DNA from: a virus
Virus record (IMG/VR): IMGVR_UViG_3300021600_000007
Span: 1 to 52,801 of that record
Reading direction: 5' to 3' (one strand)
DNA: 52,801 nt
The translations under genes and the position numbers were made by a program. The notes beneath the pieces are model-generated. The model was not told the origin of the DNA and ran no database searches. It saw nothing but the letters and a program-made list of their open reading frames with translations. Shown here piece by piece: positions 24,125-31,900 of the stretch (position 1 is the first letter of the stretch; every line of letters begins with the position of its first letter).

Positions 24125-24152
24125 AATCCCCCACATTTCTGTGAGGGTCTCA
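24124..24152 (-). terminator. intrinsic terminator
   Basis: CCCTCAC/GTGGGGG stem with AGAAAT loop and T-tract on the minus strand; same sequence as at 4884 and 14954. Confidence 0.85.
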
Positions 24153-24168
24153 TAAATATTTTGGATGG

Positions 24169-25014
24169 TTATTTACCTAACGATTTATCATCAACCATTT
24201 TCTTTTCAATTGCACCTAACTTATCGTAAGCCGATTTATAATCTAACGGTTGATTCTTTTTCATAATAGACAATTCAATCGAACTCATATCAGTTAATTT
24301 TTTTGGTGCGGTAGGTGTTTCTGTCGTTGCTGGTGTTGTTGTTGCCGCTACTGAGGTAGTTCCCGCTGTTTGAGATTTAATCGCTCTTGATGCCAAGTTC
24401 TTAGCGTTTGCGGGATAATTCTTACTTATGTTATAAACTTTATTAGTTGTTGAGTTTTTACCATACCAAGTTCCATTTTGGTTAGCATATACAAATTTAG
24501 TATCACCAGGATATGTATAGTCAAAAGTTAAACCATTAATAATGTTTTGGTCAATTACTGATGTCTGTGTTTTAGTTTGAACAGTTTTTACAGGTTCTTT
24601 AGCTGCAGGTTTATTGTAAGCAGCATCTTTAACTGTAACCATTTTATTTCCCTCTAATTTCCAAGAACCTTTAATTGTTGGTTCTCCTGTAGTTACACCT
24701 TTAGGATATTGATACCATCTGTTTTGAGTGTAAATTATTGTTGAATTTGGATTGTAGTCATACTTCAATGCGGATTTACCTGAATATGTAGTTCTTTCCA
24801 GTCTATAACTATTACTTACTTTTGGGTATAGTTGGTCAATCCAATTATCATCATTTGGAGCCAATTCAGGTGCCTGAGCCAATTGTTGTTGGTTTACACG
24901 GTCCATATTAATATCGGCACTACCTTGTTCGTTCAAAGTTTTTGACTTGTCATAAGTGACAAGTTCTTTCATTCTATTAATTTCTTCTTGAAGAATAAAT
25001 TTTTTTTTGTTCAT
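24169..25014 (-). CDS. tagged repetitive hypothetical protein, 281 aa
   Basis: N-terminus MNKKKFILQEEINRMKELV, then KSKTLNEQGS, carries the tag with I/L-x-E sites. Two related segments (YSGKSALKYDYNPNSTIIYTQNRWYQYPKG and GLTFDYTYPGDTKFVYANQNGTWYGKN in outline) suggest a duplicated small beta domain, joined by a Thr/Ala/Pro-rich linker. Likely virion-associated, by analogy with other tagged proteins. GGATATTTATA precedes the start. Confidence 0.65.
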   Translation of the reverse strand: MNKKKFILQEEINRMKELVTYDKSKTLNEQGSADINMDRVNQQQLAQAPELAPNDDNWIDQLYPKVSNSYRLERTTYSGKSALKYDYNPNSTIIYTQNRWYQYPKGVTTGEPTIKGSWKLEGNKMVTVKDAAYNKPAAKEPVKTVQTKTQTSVIDQNIINGLTFDYTYPGDTKFVYANQNGTWYGKNSTTNKVYNISKNYPANAKNLASRAIKSQTAGTTSVAATTTPATTETPTAPKKLTDMSSIELSIMKKNQPLDYKSAYDKLGAIEKKMVDDKSLGK

Positions 25015-25041
25015 GATTTTTTATTTATAAATATCCAATAA

Positions 25042-25069
25042 AACAAAAACCCCCACATTTCTGTTAGGG
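25042..25069 (-). terminator. degenerate copy of the common terminator
   Basis: CCCTAAC/GTGGGGG has one internal mismatch but keeps the AGAAAT loop and a T5 tract on the minus strand, after the stop at 25077. Confidence 0.7.
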
Positions 25070-25076
25070 ATTATTA

Positions 25077-25643
25077 TTACCAACTTTTACAAGCCCAATA
25101 ACGGGGTTTCCATCTTGGTCCTGGTGTATCACAATTCATTCTTGCTCTAAAGTTCTTTCTACGTTCAGGATTATTTTTTTTAATTACCATCCTTTTCCCA
25201 TGTGCAGATTTTCCACCAAAACCAAAGTTTACCTTAACAACCTTTCCCTTATCATTTTTAACATATACCTTGAATTTCTTAACGTCACCTTGCATTCTTT
25301 TTCCCAATTGAACTTTTCTACCTTGATATTCTGCTTCGGTTATTAAATCACCAATAATAAAATTGGTTTCTTCTACTGAGCCAAATTCATCTTCATATAA
25401 AGATTCATTTTTAGGTTTAATACCCCTCTTCTTCATATTAATAGCAATTGCCGCTTGTTGCGCAGGACTTGAAGCTTCATTTGTTTCTTCAGATTCATTC
25501 TTAACACAATTTGGATATTTTTTTCCAAACATTGTTTTCATCCCTTTCTGCTTATAACCACTCCAACATTTTTCCGTTAGTTGTTCTTTTGAATCATTTT
25601 CAAATATGGTTTTAAATTGTTGTTCAGTTATTATTATTTTCAT
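25077..25643 (-). CDS. tagged structural-like protein with terminal Arg/Cys domain, 188 aa
   Basis: Start 25643 gives MKIIITEQQFKTIFEN, the best example of the tag. CWSGYKQKGMKTMFGKKYPNC follows, then ASSPAQQAAIAINMKKRGIK, and a basic C-terminus (NPERRKNFRARMNCDTPG, RYWACKSW). I recognise these modules from predicted structural or packaging proteins of marine and other large phages, function unestablished. ATATTTATT lies 13 bases upstream. It is the gene immediately downstream of the giant RNA. Confidence 0.7.
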   Translation of the reverse strand: MKIIITEQQFKTIFENDSKEQLTEKCWSGYKQKGMKTMFGKKYPNCVKNESEETNEASSPAQQAAIAINMKKRGIKPKNESLYEDEFGSVEETNFIIGDLITEAEYQGRKVQLGKRMQGDVKKFKVYVKNDKGKVVKVNFGFGGKSAHGKRMVIKKNNPERRKNFRARMNCDTPGPRWKPRYWACKSW

Positions 25644-25660
25644 ACTAATAAATATATCGT

Positions 25661-25693
25661 AAAACAAAAAACCCCAACAATTTCTTGTCGGGG
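25661..25693 (-). terminator. terminator of the giant RNA
   Basis: On the minus strand CCCCGACAA-GAAA-TTGTTGGGG (nine pairs, one G-U, GNRA loop) is followed by six T, G, four T. It ends the untranslated transcript before the tagged gene at 25643. Confidence 0.9.
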
Positions 25694-26602
25694 TTCTTGG
25701 CTTCAGGTTGAGAATACACCTTCTTACGAGAGACTTTACAGGAGATTATTGTTTACTCCGATTTCCACTTCCTTTTGAGAAGTACCTCTCAGTCACGGTC
25801 AATTAGATTAACCAATCCTTGAGTCGTAATCTACTCTGTTTTTACTCGTTGCTCTTCAAGGTTGCCACCCTGATTATGTCTTGCGGACTTAGAGAACTTT
25901 CACAACAATCGTATTAGGCTTGGGACCTTTTACGGCCATGAACATCTCATGACTATGTAGTGACCTGTCAATCACGACTGGCGAACGCTTTTCCTTGTAT
26001 CTTTTAGTTGTTAAACCTTAATTAACAAAGTTTGCGGTTGTGGATGATGAAAGTAGCGGTTCGCCGACCAAGCCATGTTATCTTTTGAACAACACGATAC
26101 TTAACTACTCTCTGAAATGTCCCCATCTCCATACTTCAAGTTTGTTTCATCTTAAATCTCTTGGTAGAGATTTTAAGAAGGAATCACCAGCACCACCTGT
26201 ATGACCTCTTACCTTTCGGTTTTAAACCCACTCTTGTAATGAATCACGCAATAGTATGGTAGGATAACCATATGTCTTACAATAATTCTACGAGTTATTC
26301 TTATTGATGTTCCCACCTCAACCAAACGACCCACATCGCTTGGTCATCAAACCAGTTTCCCTACAGTGTCACCCTCGGTACTCAAGGTCTAACGATATCT
26401 CGCTTGTCTACTCGAGCTCCCTTTCGGAAGCCGCAAACCACTTAACCAAATGATTCACTTTATACCACTTTCATGGTTTATTTTATGGACTATAGACCGC
26501 CCAATATCTTTATCAGATTAAATGTCTCATAATCAACCCGAAGGTCTTATAATCAACTACTGAACGGATAATATCTTTAATTCAAAGAACGTTTTCTTAA
26601 TT
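25661..26602 (-). ncRNA. candidate giant structured RNA, GOLLD/ROOL-like, about 940 nt
   Basis: About 940 bases with no credible reading frame on either strand, higher GC than the surroundings, bounded by a full Bacteroidota promoter (26609-26640) and a strong terminator (25661-25693). Hairpins visible on the minus strand include ACC-UUCG-GGU (26536-26545), ACCAU-GAAA-GUGGU (26464-26477), CUUCC-GAAA-GGGAG (26417-26430), ACC-GAAA-GGU (26211-26220) and an eight-pair AAAUCUCU stem (26154-26173); three GNRA loops and one UUCG loop in one transcript is characteristic of ornate RNAs. Size, phage context and the tRNA immediately upstream match the GOLLD class; family membership was not verified. RNase P, tmRNA and 6S hallmarks are absent. 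Confidence 0.75.
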
Positions 26603-26652
26603 GTTTTACAAAGATAAGTATACTTTTTTGATTTTCCAAATCTTTTGTAAAC
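26603..26652 (-). promoter_or_regulatory. promoter P1 of the giant RNA, within an inverted repeat
   Basis: TTTG (26637-26640), 20 bases, TATCTTTG (26609-26616) on the minus strand. The core is bracketed by GTTTACAAAAGAT and ATCTTTGTAAAAC, which are inverted repeats apart from a one-base shift. Predicted transcription starts near 26602. Confidence 0.8.
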
Positions 26653-26667
26653 TTTTTTTTTGTTTAG

Positions 26668-26739
26668 TTGCGGGGGAAGGATTCGAACCTCCGACCTACG
26701 GGTTATGAGCCCGTCAAGCTACCACTGCTCTACCCCACG
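26668..26739 (-). tRNA. initiator tRNA-fMet (CAT), 72 nt
   Basis: Cloverleaf on the minus strand: acceptor CGTGGGG/CCCCGCA, D-arm GAGC...GCTT, anticodon arm ACGGG-CTCATAA-CCCGT, T-arm with TTCGAAT. Two initiator hallmarks are present: an unpaired C1-A72 at the end of the acceptor and three G-C pairs at the base of the anticodon loop. Discriminator A73 is followed by CTA, so CCA is not fully encoded. It lies upstream of the giant RNA promoter and downstream of two further promoters. Confidence 0.93.
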
Positions 26740-26769
26740 ATATATTTTATGTTAAAAAACTTTAATATT

Positions 26770-26825
26770 AATGTCTCACAAAGATAAAACTATTTTTTCA
26801 AATAACCAAATGTTTGTGAGACATT
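26770..26825 (-). promoter_or_regulatory. promoter P2 upstream of the tRNA, within a perfect 13-bp inverted repeat
   Basis: TTTG (26807-26810), 20 bases, TATCTTTG (26779-26786). AATGTCTCACAAA (26770-26782) and TTTGTGAGACATT (26813-26825) form a perfect inverted repeat whose 30-base loop holds most of the core promoter. A plus-strand T-run follows the repeat, so it could also act as a terminator in that direction. Confidence 0.8.
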
Positions 26826-26848
26826 TTTTTGAGACTCTCATCTCAATT

Positions 26849-26898
26849 GTTTCACAAAGATAAACAAAATTCTCATTCTGTCAAATTTTTTATGAAAC
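26849..26898 (-). promoter_or_regulatory. promoter P3, within a shorter inverted repeat
   Basis: TTTG (26882-26885), 19 bases, TATCTTTG (26855-26862). GTTTCA (26849-26854) and TGAAAC (26893-26898) bracket it, with further AAA/TTT pairing. The arms differ from P2 but remain complementary. The rest of 26740-27044 is AT-rich and shows no gene. Confidence 0.75.
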
Positions 26899-27044
26899 TT
26901 TTTTGGGGATGTCCGTCATTTCTGACTGAAACAATAAATATACCCAACAATTTCAAAAGTACTACTTTTTTATAGATAAGTCAAATTTTTCCTATAAAAA
27001 AGTTAAAATTAACATATCTTCCAACATTCTTTGTATTTATTGAT

Positions 27045-27392
27045 ATGAAAGTTAAAATCAACGACAACATCTTTAAAGTTAAAACACTGATAGATAGCAA
27101 ATCTAAATCTATTGGAATGATGGGTAAGAAATTTGATAAAACTTTTAACGGATTGTTATTCTTAACAGGTGGTGACAAGCAATCTTTTTGGATGAAGAAT
27201 TGTATCATACCGTTAGACATCATCATTATTAAAAATAATGTGATTGTTAATATACACCACAATTGCCCTCCATGTCGTGGAAATGAATGTCCAAGTTACG
27301 GTGGAAACGGAAATATTGTATTAGAAGTTAAGGGTGGAACTTGTGAATATTTGGATATTGAAGCTGGAGATACCGTTGATTACTTACTTTGA
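27045..27392 (+). CDS. DUF192 (COG1430) protein, 115 aa
   Basis: KSIGMMGKKF, NGLLFLTGGD, FWMKNCIIPLDIIII and IVLEVKGGTCEYLDIEAGDTV are the conserved DUF192 features at the normal domain length. Cellular members are often exported; here there is no signal peptide. A CPPCRGNEC insertion adds extra cysteines. Function of the family is unknown. TGTATTTATTGAT precedes the ATG. Confidence 0.88.
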   Translation: MKVKINDNIFKVKTLIDSKSKSIGMMGKKFDKTFNGLLFLTGGDKQSFWMKNCIIPLDIIIIKNNVIVNIHHNCPPCRGNECPSYGGNGNIVLEVKGGTCEYLDIEAGDTVDYLL

Positions 27393-28781
27393 TTCGGCAA
27401 TCTTTTCTTTAAGTTTCTTTTCAAACTCAGTCGCAATCATCTTTGTAAACTTAACTGAAGGTGAATCATCTTTTTCAGAATCATATTTATATTGTCCTTG
27501 AGGTGGTCTTTTACCTCTTCCCAAATAATTTAAACCTGAAATGTTTGTGATACATTTGTGTCCACCTGAATTTGATTGAATTAAATCCCAAGCGTTAATT
27601 CCTATTTTATCTAACATAGCTCTATGTTCTTCAGTCAAATCTTTGAATGGTGTTTCCATCATTTCATGAATATGGTCTAAAGCCTTTTCACCACCGTCAA
27701 TTGTGGTAAACTTATCACCATATAAAGCTTCAAAATCTTTAAATGTAAATCCAATACTTTCAGGACCTACAGAAGTTTCACTAACCCACTTAATAGTTGA
27801 TAAAGGAATTGTTCTTTGTTTTAGTTGGTCTTCCCATTTACCTACAACTTCTTGAGCAATCTCGCCTAAGTTAACACCTTTTAACTCTCTTTCTTTTTTG
27901 AATGGATTACAAGACGCTTGAACTAATCCCATTGGCCACGCCATAATTAAAAAGTCAGCATCAGGATTATTTCTGAATGGAGTATATCTATCATAAGAGC
28001 CAGGTTTAAACATACTACCACCACCATATTGGAAAATAATACTATCACTAACTCTTGGATAACCTTTCATTTTTGTTTTATAATCTTCAGCGTTTTTTTG
28101 TAGTTCTTCTGGTTTTGCAGCATTTGTTCTCTTCATCCATTCTTTAATGTTTGTTAAAATAGACATTAAAGATGGTTCAGAATCCATAACTAATGATTCT
28201 AAAAACCCTGGTTTGTTTTTAAACGCCAATAATAACTTATTAATAACCAAACCTAATAACATTTTGTTTTTTTGAAGTGGTTTCTCTTTATCTAATCGGT
28301 AGATATAGTTTACAACCTCATCAGGTGTAATATCATGTTTAGCATAATCTGCAGAGTCAACCGTATTAATTAATAAAATATCTGAAGATGGAAACAAATC
28401 TTTTGGTGATACCACTTGAGATATTGTTTCTACATTTGAACGAGCTCCTCTAAATTGTTTTGAAGTTCCCTTTTCAACACCAACTTGTTTGTCGTGGTGG
28501 TCCGTATGAATTACGAACATTGGCTTACCGTGAGCAAAGTCTACAAGAACTGGCATCACATCTCCCTGAGCATCATTCTTTTTAACTGCAAATTCTTTGT
28601 CACCGTATTGGATTATGTGAGCACCCACTACATCAATACCATTGTCTTCAAGGTATCTTTTCATTGCGATTGCAGTCGTCACGCCATCCAAATCTTGGTG
28701 GAAGTATATCTCTGCTTTAGAATATCTTTTCTTTAACTCAGAAATATCTCTTATTCCTGTTTCTTTAATTAGTTTTCTCAT
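27384..28781 (-). CDS. DHH-family phosphoesterase, 465 aa
   Basis: FHQDLDGVTTA (motif I), VDFAHG, HTDHHDK (the DHH triad) and NTVDSADY place this in the DHH superfamily; NSGGHKCITNISG near the C-terminus corresponds to the DHHA1 G-G-H motif. Such enzymes include RecJ exonucleases and NrnA nanoRNases. About 465 residues with a long insertion between the domains is unlike NrnA (about 320). The start at 28781 forms a TAATG overlap with the upstream tagged gene. Its stop region overlaps DUF192 by nine bases. Confidence 0.85.
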   Translation of the reverse strand: MRKLIKETGIRDISELKKRYSKAEIYFHQDLDGVTTAIAMKRYLEDNGIDVVGAHIIQYGDKEFAVKKNDAQGDVMPVLVDFAHGKPMFVIHTDHHDKQVGVEKGTSKQFRGARSNVETISQVVSPKDLFPSSDILLINTVDSADYAKHDITPDEVVNYIYRLDKEKPLQKNKMLLGLVINKLLLAFKNKPGFLESLVMDSEPSLMSILTNIKEWMKRTNAAKPEELQKNAEDYKTKMKGYPRVSDSIIFQYGGGSMFKPGSYDRYTPFRNNPDADFLIMAWPMGLVQASCNPFKKERELKGVNLGEIAQEVVGKWEDQLKQRTIPLSTIKWVSETSVGPESIGFTFKDFEALYGDKFTTIDGGEKALDHIHEMMETPFKDLTEEHRAMLDKIGINAWDLIQSNSGGHKCITNISGLNYLGRGKRPPQGQYKYDSEKDDSPSVKFTKMIATEFEKKLKEKIAESK

Positions 28782-29188
28782 TAATCCCAAGATGCTGTCA
28801 CTTTAATACCATTATTACCCAATTCAACACCAAACATAACTCCCATATCACCTTTTTTAATTTTAGCTAATTCACCTTTTGGTACAAAAGTTAACTCACC
28901 ATCTTCATTAGTAATTTCAATAAAATCTTTAGATTTAAATTGTTTACCCGTAGGATTTGATACACCTCCAACTTTAACTCCACGAGAATTTACAATCTCC
29001 CAAACGTACTCAGGATTTTGCATCCATTTATATTCTGTTGGAAATTCAGACCTATGTGCAAAGTTTTTCTTTGCAATATCACTAAGAGAACCTTTCATTG
29101 ATGGAGTCATACTTTCTTCTTCTTGAATCACTCTTTTAACTATTCGAGCTAAATCAGATTCAGTTAATCTTATAATTTTTTGTCCCAT
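28781..29188 (-). CDS. tagged hypothetical protein, 135 aa
   Basis: Starts MGQKIIRLTESDLARIVKR followed by VIQEEE: the longest form of the tag, ending in a V/I-x-E site. The C-terminal half looks like a small beta-barrel (KKGDMGVMFGVELGNNG). It lies two bases downstream of the DUF5856 gene and overlaps the DHH gene. Confidence 0.7.
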   Translation of the reverse strand: MGQKIIRLTESDLARIVKRVIQEEESMTPSMKGSLSDIAKKNFAHRSEFPTEYKWMQNPEYVWEIVNSRGVKVGGVSNPTGKQFKSKDFIEITNEDGELTFVPKGELAKIKKGDMGVMFGVELGNNGIKVTASWD

Positions 29189-29189
29189 G

Positions 29190-29561
29190 TTAGAATTTTA
29201 AAGTTAATAAGTATTTTAATTGATTAATATCACCTAACATCTCATCTCTAAGGTTAAGTAAATCAGTATCATATCTTGGGTCTAATTGGTCTGTCATTGA
29301 AACTAAAAATTCAGTGATTCCGTCCATAAAGTCTTGTACACTTAATGACTTAATGTCTTGAAACATAATGGAAAACTCACCATCAAAGTCAGGTCTACCG
29401 TATTTACCCATCATAGCCTCAGTAAATTTATCTATAAGTTCACCTAAACTATCATATATCCCACCATAGGCTCTGTGTTTAGCGTCACCAAATGTTTGCC
29501 AATGCAAAAATCTAAATTGATTTTGTATTTGGACTAGTTTTAAAATTAATTCTTCTTTCAT
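29190..29561 (-). CDS. DUF5856-like, Dps/ferritin-like helical protein, 123 aa
   Basis: FRFLHWQTFGDAKHRAYGGI, then YDSLGELIDKFTEAMMGKYG, resembles phage DUF5856 and the Dps helix pattern (L-H-W...H...Y). The protein is four-helical by appearance. Iron binding is not demonstrated: the conserved H-W and acidic positions are suggestive only. Middle gene of the 30606-27384 operon. Confidence 0.7.
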   Translation of the reverse strand: MKEELILKLVQIQNQFRFLHWQTFGDAKHRAYGGIYDSLGELIDKFTEAMMGKYGRPDFDGEFSIMFQDIKSLSVQDFMDGITEFLVSMTDQLDPRYDTDLLNLRDEMLGDINQLKYLLTLKF

Positions 29562-29571
29562 ATATTATGTA

Positions 29572-30606
29572 TTATAGTGCCGCCATGGCAATGTTTTTTA
29601 ATTGTCCTCCAAATATATCTGACATAAACCCTTGAATTGGGTCAGAACCTGAAGATGATGTTGAACTTGATGGAGGTGTTTGCGATGTATTTTGTGTATT
29701 TTGATTTGTGTTAGCACTTCCAAAGTCAGCTTCAGCATTTCTTTTACCTTCCTGAGTTTGTGAATATTGTTCCATTTTTTTAGTTAAATTTCCTTCACCC
29801 ATTTTTTTTGCCAATTCATCAGGTCCAACAAAATTGGCAACACCAATAAAATCTAAAAATCCTAACCAAAACTTTGTTCGTCTCATTAAAACTCTCATTT
29901 CTCTATTACCAAATAATCTTGGCGCACCACCTAAAAATATTTTAGCCATAGGACCTTTTTTAGTTAAACCTGTGAATATTTTTTCATTTTTTAACATTTT
30001 TTGTAAAGCAGCAATATTTTCTGCAGGTTTGGCCGCATTTCCAATATATTTTGAAAGGTTTCCAGCGGCTTTTTGAAATTTAGCACTTTTAGCTCCAGCG
30101 TTTTCTAATAATTTCAAATAATCTAATATAGTATTTCTTAAACCTTTGAGTGGTCCTCCAGGAAGTTTTTCAACATATGATGCAACTTTTGGTGACCATG
30201 ATTTTGCACTCTGTAAAAATTTACCAACAACACCAGGTTCTTTTGCTAATTTTGCTAAACTAGCACTTGCTTCAGCAGTTTTACCTACCTTAGCTAAATC
30301 CATAGCAATTTTTAATTCTTTAGTTGCCGTACCCCCTATTTTTAATGCTCCGACTACAGGTTTTGAAATAATGTCACCAACATATGGTACAGCGGAAATA
30401 ATACTAAGTATTCCAAATAAAGTATCTCCTTGTGAAAAATAAGATATTCCATTAATTATATCGATTGTTGGTGTGGGGTCAAAAATACCTGCAATATCAC
30501 CAACAGTGTTATACCATTCAGACTCATTAATATCCTGATTCTCCTTTAATACCTGTTCTTTAGTTATTAAAGCCAATTGTCGTTCTGTGATTATAATATT
30601 AGACAT
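29572..30606 (-). CDS. tagged protein with hydrophobic pre-toxin-like region, 344 aa
   Basis: MSNIIITERQLALITKEQV, then LKEN, is the tag. Residues 28-85 (VGDIAGIFDPTPTIDIINGI, SQGDTLFGILSIIS, VPYVGDIISKPV) resemble the hydrophobic pre-toxin region that precedes polymorphic-toxin domains. The rest is Lys/Ala-rich amphipathic helices and a Ser/Thr/Asn-rich tail. It may be an injected or membrane-active virion protein; this is inference from composition. GGATATTTATT is upstream. Confidence 0.6.
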   Translation of the reverse strand: MSNIIITERQLALITKEQVLKENQDINESEWYNTVGDIAGIFDPTPTIDIINGISYFSQGDTLFGILSIISAVPYVGDIISKPVVGALKIGGTATKELKIAMDLAKVGKTAEASASLAKLAKEPGVVGKFLQSAKSWSPKVASYVEKLPGGPLKGLRNTILDYLKLLENAGAKSAKFQKAAGNLSKYIGNAAKPAENIAALQKMLKNEKIFTGLTKKGPMAKIFLGGAPRLFGNREMRVLMRRTKFWLGFLDFIGVANFVGPDELAKKMGEGNLTKKMEQYSQTQEGKRNAEADFGSANTNQNTQNTSQTPPSSSTSSSGSDPIQGFMSDIFGGQLKNIAMAAL

Positions 30607-30635
30607 TCAATTTTTATTAATAAATATCCATAAAA

Positions 30636-30659
30636 CAAAAAAAAGGGTTATTAAACCCT
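30636..30659 (-). terminator. intrinsic terminator AAAAGGGTT/AACCCTTTT
   Basis: Nine-base-pair stem with four-base loop and an eight-T tract on the minus strand, directly after the methyltransferase stop at 30661. Confidence 0.85.
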
Positions 30660-30660
30660 T

Positions 30661-31512
30661 TTATTTAAATTCCATTTCAATTTGTTTATTCTTATCTATA
30701 AAATGTTGGACTCTTTCTTGAGCAACTTTATTATAATTTTCACTTAATTCTATTCCAATCCATCTTCTACCACTAATCTCTGCAGCAACCATACTTGTTC
30801 CACTACCACAGAATGGGTCAAGGACAACATCATTCTTATATGTAAGAATCTTAATAGCTTTCATTGGAATATCCATTGAGAAAGTTGCTTTAGTTTGTTG
30901 TCTTGTATCGGCAAAATATTCCCACTGACCATAAACCAAAGACATAAATTCTTTTTTGTCCTCATCTTGATAAACGGCTTTAGTTTTTACGGTACCATCT
31001 TCTTGTTCTAAGTCAACCATCTCAGATTTCCATTGTGGTTCACCTTTAATTTTTTTGATACGGTCTTTCTTGTAAGCCAAGATAACACATTCCTTTGGGT
31101 TGTATATGTAAGGACTTGATGGACTCATCCATGAACCCCAAGCTGTGGTCTTACTTCTGTGTGGTGAATTCTCATCAAGGTCAACAAGACCATAAAACTT
31201 AAACCCGACCTCTTTCATGATGGTCCAAAACTCTGACATGAACAATACTCGTCCACCTCTGTCCTGTACGTTTACTTCGTAAGGAATGTTTACCGCAATC
31301 CTTCCATCATCTTTTAATGTGTTGTAGGCTTCGGTTAACCATTGTCGTGAAAACTCCCAATAGTCCTCCATACTCATTCTGTCGTCATGACTATCGTAGT
31401 CAATTCCAACATTATATGGTGGTGATGTCACAACCAAATCAACACAACCCTCAGGTAATGTTTTCATTACCTCAATACAATCACCTTGTAATATTTTTCC
31501 CGTTTCTATCAT
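30661..31512 (-). CDS. DNA methyltransferase, N4-cytosine/N6-adenine, beta class, 283 aa
   Basis: The catalytic motif VVTSPPYNVG (S-P-P-Y) precedes the SAM-binding DPFCGSGTSMVAA, the beta-class order. RRWIGIELSENY follows as motif II. TSPPY is more frequent in N4-cytosine enzymes, but N6-adenine is possible. No cognate restriction gene is adjacent, so it is likely an orphan protecting phage DNA. It overlaps the DUF3310 gene by four bases. Confidence 0.9.
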   Translation of the reverse strand: MIETGKILQGDCIEVMKTLPEGCVDLVVTSPPYNVGIDYDSHDDRMSMEDYWEFSRQWLTEAYNTLKDDGRIAVNIPYEVNVQDRGGRVLFMSEFWTIMKEVGFKFYGLVDLDENSPHRSKTTAWGSWMSPSSPYIYNPKECVILAYKKDRIKKIKGEPQWKSEMVDLEQEDGTVKTKAVYQDEDKKEFMSLVYGQWEYFADTRQQTKATFSMDIPMKAIKILTYKNDVVLDPFCGSGTSMVAAEISGRRWIGIELSENYNKVAQERVQHFIDKNKQIEMEFK

Positions 31513-31733
31513 ATCTTATTTTTCTTTAAATTTTCTATTCTCCTTTGAAGATACCATAGAGCCTTATTAAGGTCTTGTAATTCTTTATCTGTTTCTTTTT
31601 TTCCCGCCCTTGAAATATACTTAACGGTATTTCCAAGATGGAAATTTAACTCCCATGCTTCAATCACTTTAATTGCTTCATATGGATTATCTTCCCCTCC
31701 GTAATGTTGGGGGTGATTAACTTGTTCACTCAT
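31509..31733 (-). CDS. DUF3310 protein, 74 aa
   Basis: VNHPQHYGGEDNPYEAIKVI, then LGNTVKYISRAGKK and DLNKALWYLQRRIE, is the complete DUF3310 signature (sometimes annotated nucleotide kinase-like), found almost only in phages. Biochemical role unproven. It overlaps both neighbours, so it is translated in a coupled series from the glutamine synthetase transcript. Confidence 0.9.
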   Translation of the reverse strand: MSEQVNHPQHYGGEDNPYEAIKVIEAWELNFHLGNTVKYISRAGKKETDKELQDLNKALWYLQRRIENLKKNKI

Positions 31734-31899
31734 TTTCTTTTTCTATATAAAAACCAATTTTTGGTTGTTGATGGATAATCTCTTTCAACTTTTCATTTTC
31801 TTGATTAAGTGGTTTAATTGCCATTAAATACATCATCATTGCACCTACCCACATTCCAACACAACCTGCAATTATTAATTCAACTATTGTACTTTTCAT
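31726..31899 (-). CDS. small membrane protein, 57 aa
   Basis: MKSTIVELIIAGCVGMWVGA and then MMMYLMAIKPL form one transmembrane helix with a Lys/Glu-rich soluble tail. Start 31899 lies one base after the glutamine synthetase stop; an ATG at 31911 within that gene is the alternative. Function unknown. Confidence 0.6.
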   Translation of the reverse strand: MKSTIVELIIAGCVGMWVGAMMMYLMAIKPLNQENEKLKEIIHQQPKIGFYIEKENE

Positions 31900-31900
31900 T

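Noticed and set aside
25661-26602. tmRNA, RNase P RNA or 6S RNA as identity of the long RNA (tempting because smpB is nearby)
   Set aside because: No tRNA-like ends with TTCGA arm or tag frame, no RNase P GAGGAAAGTC core, and the length is far too great for 6S.
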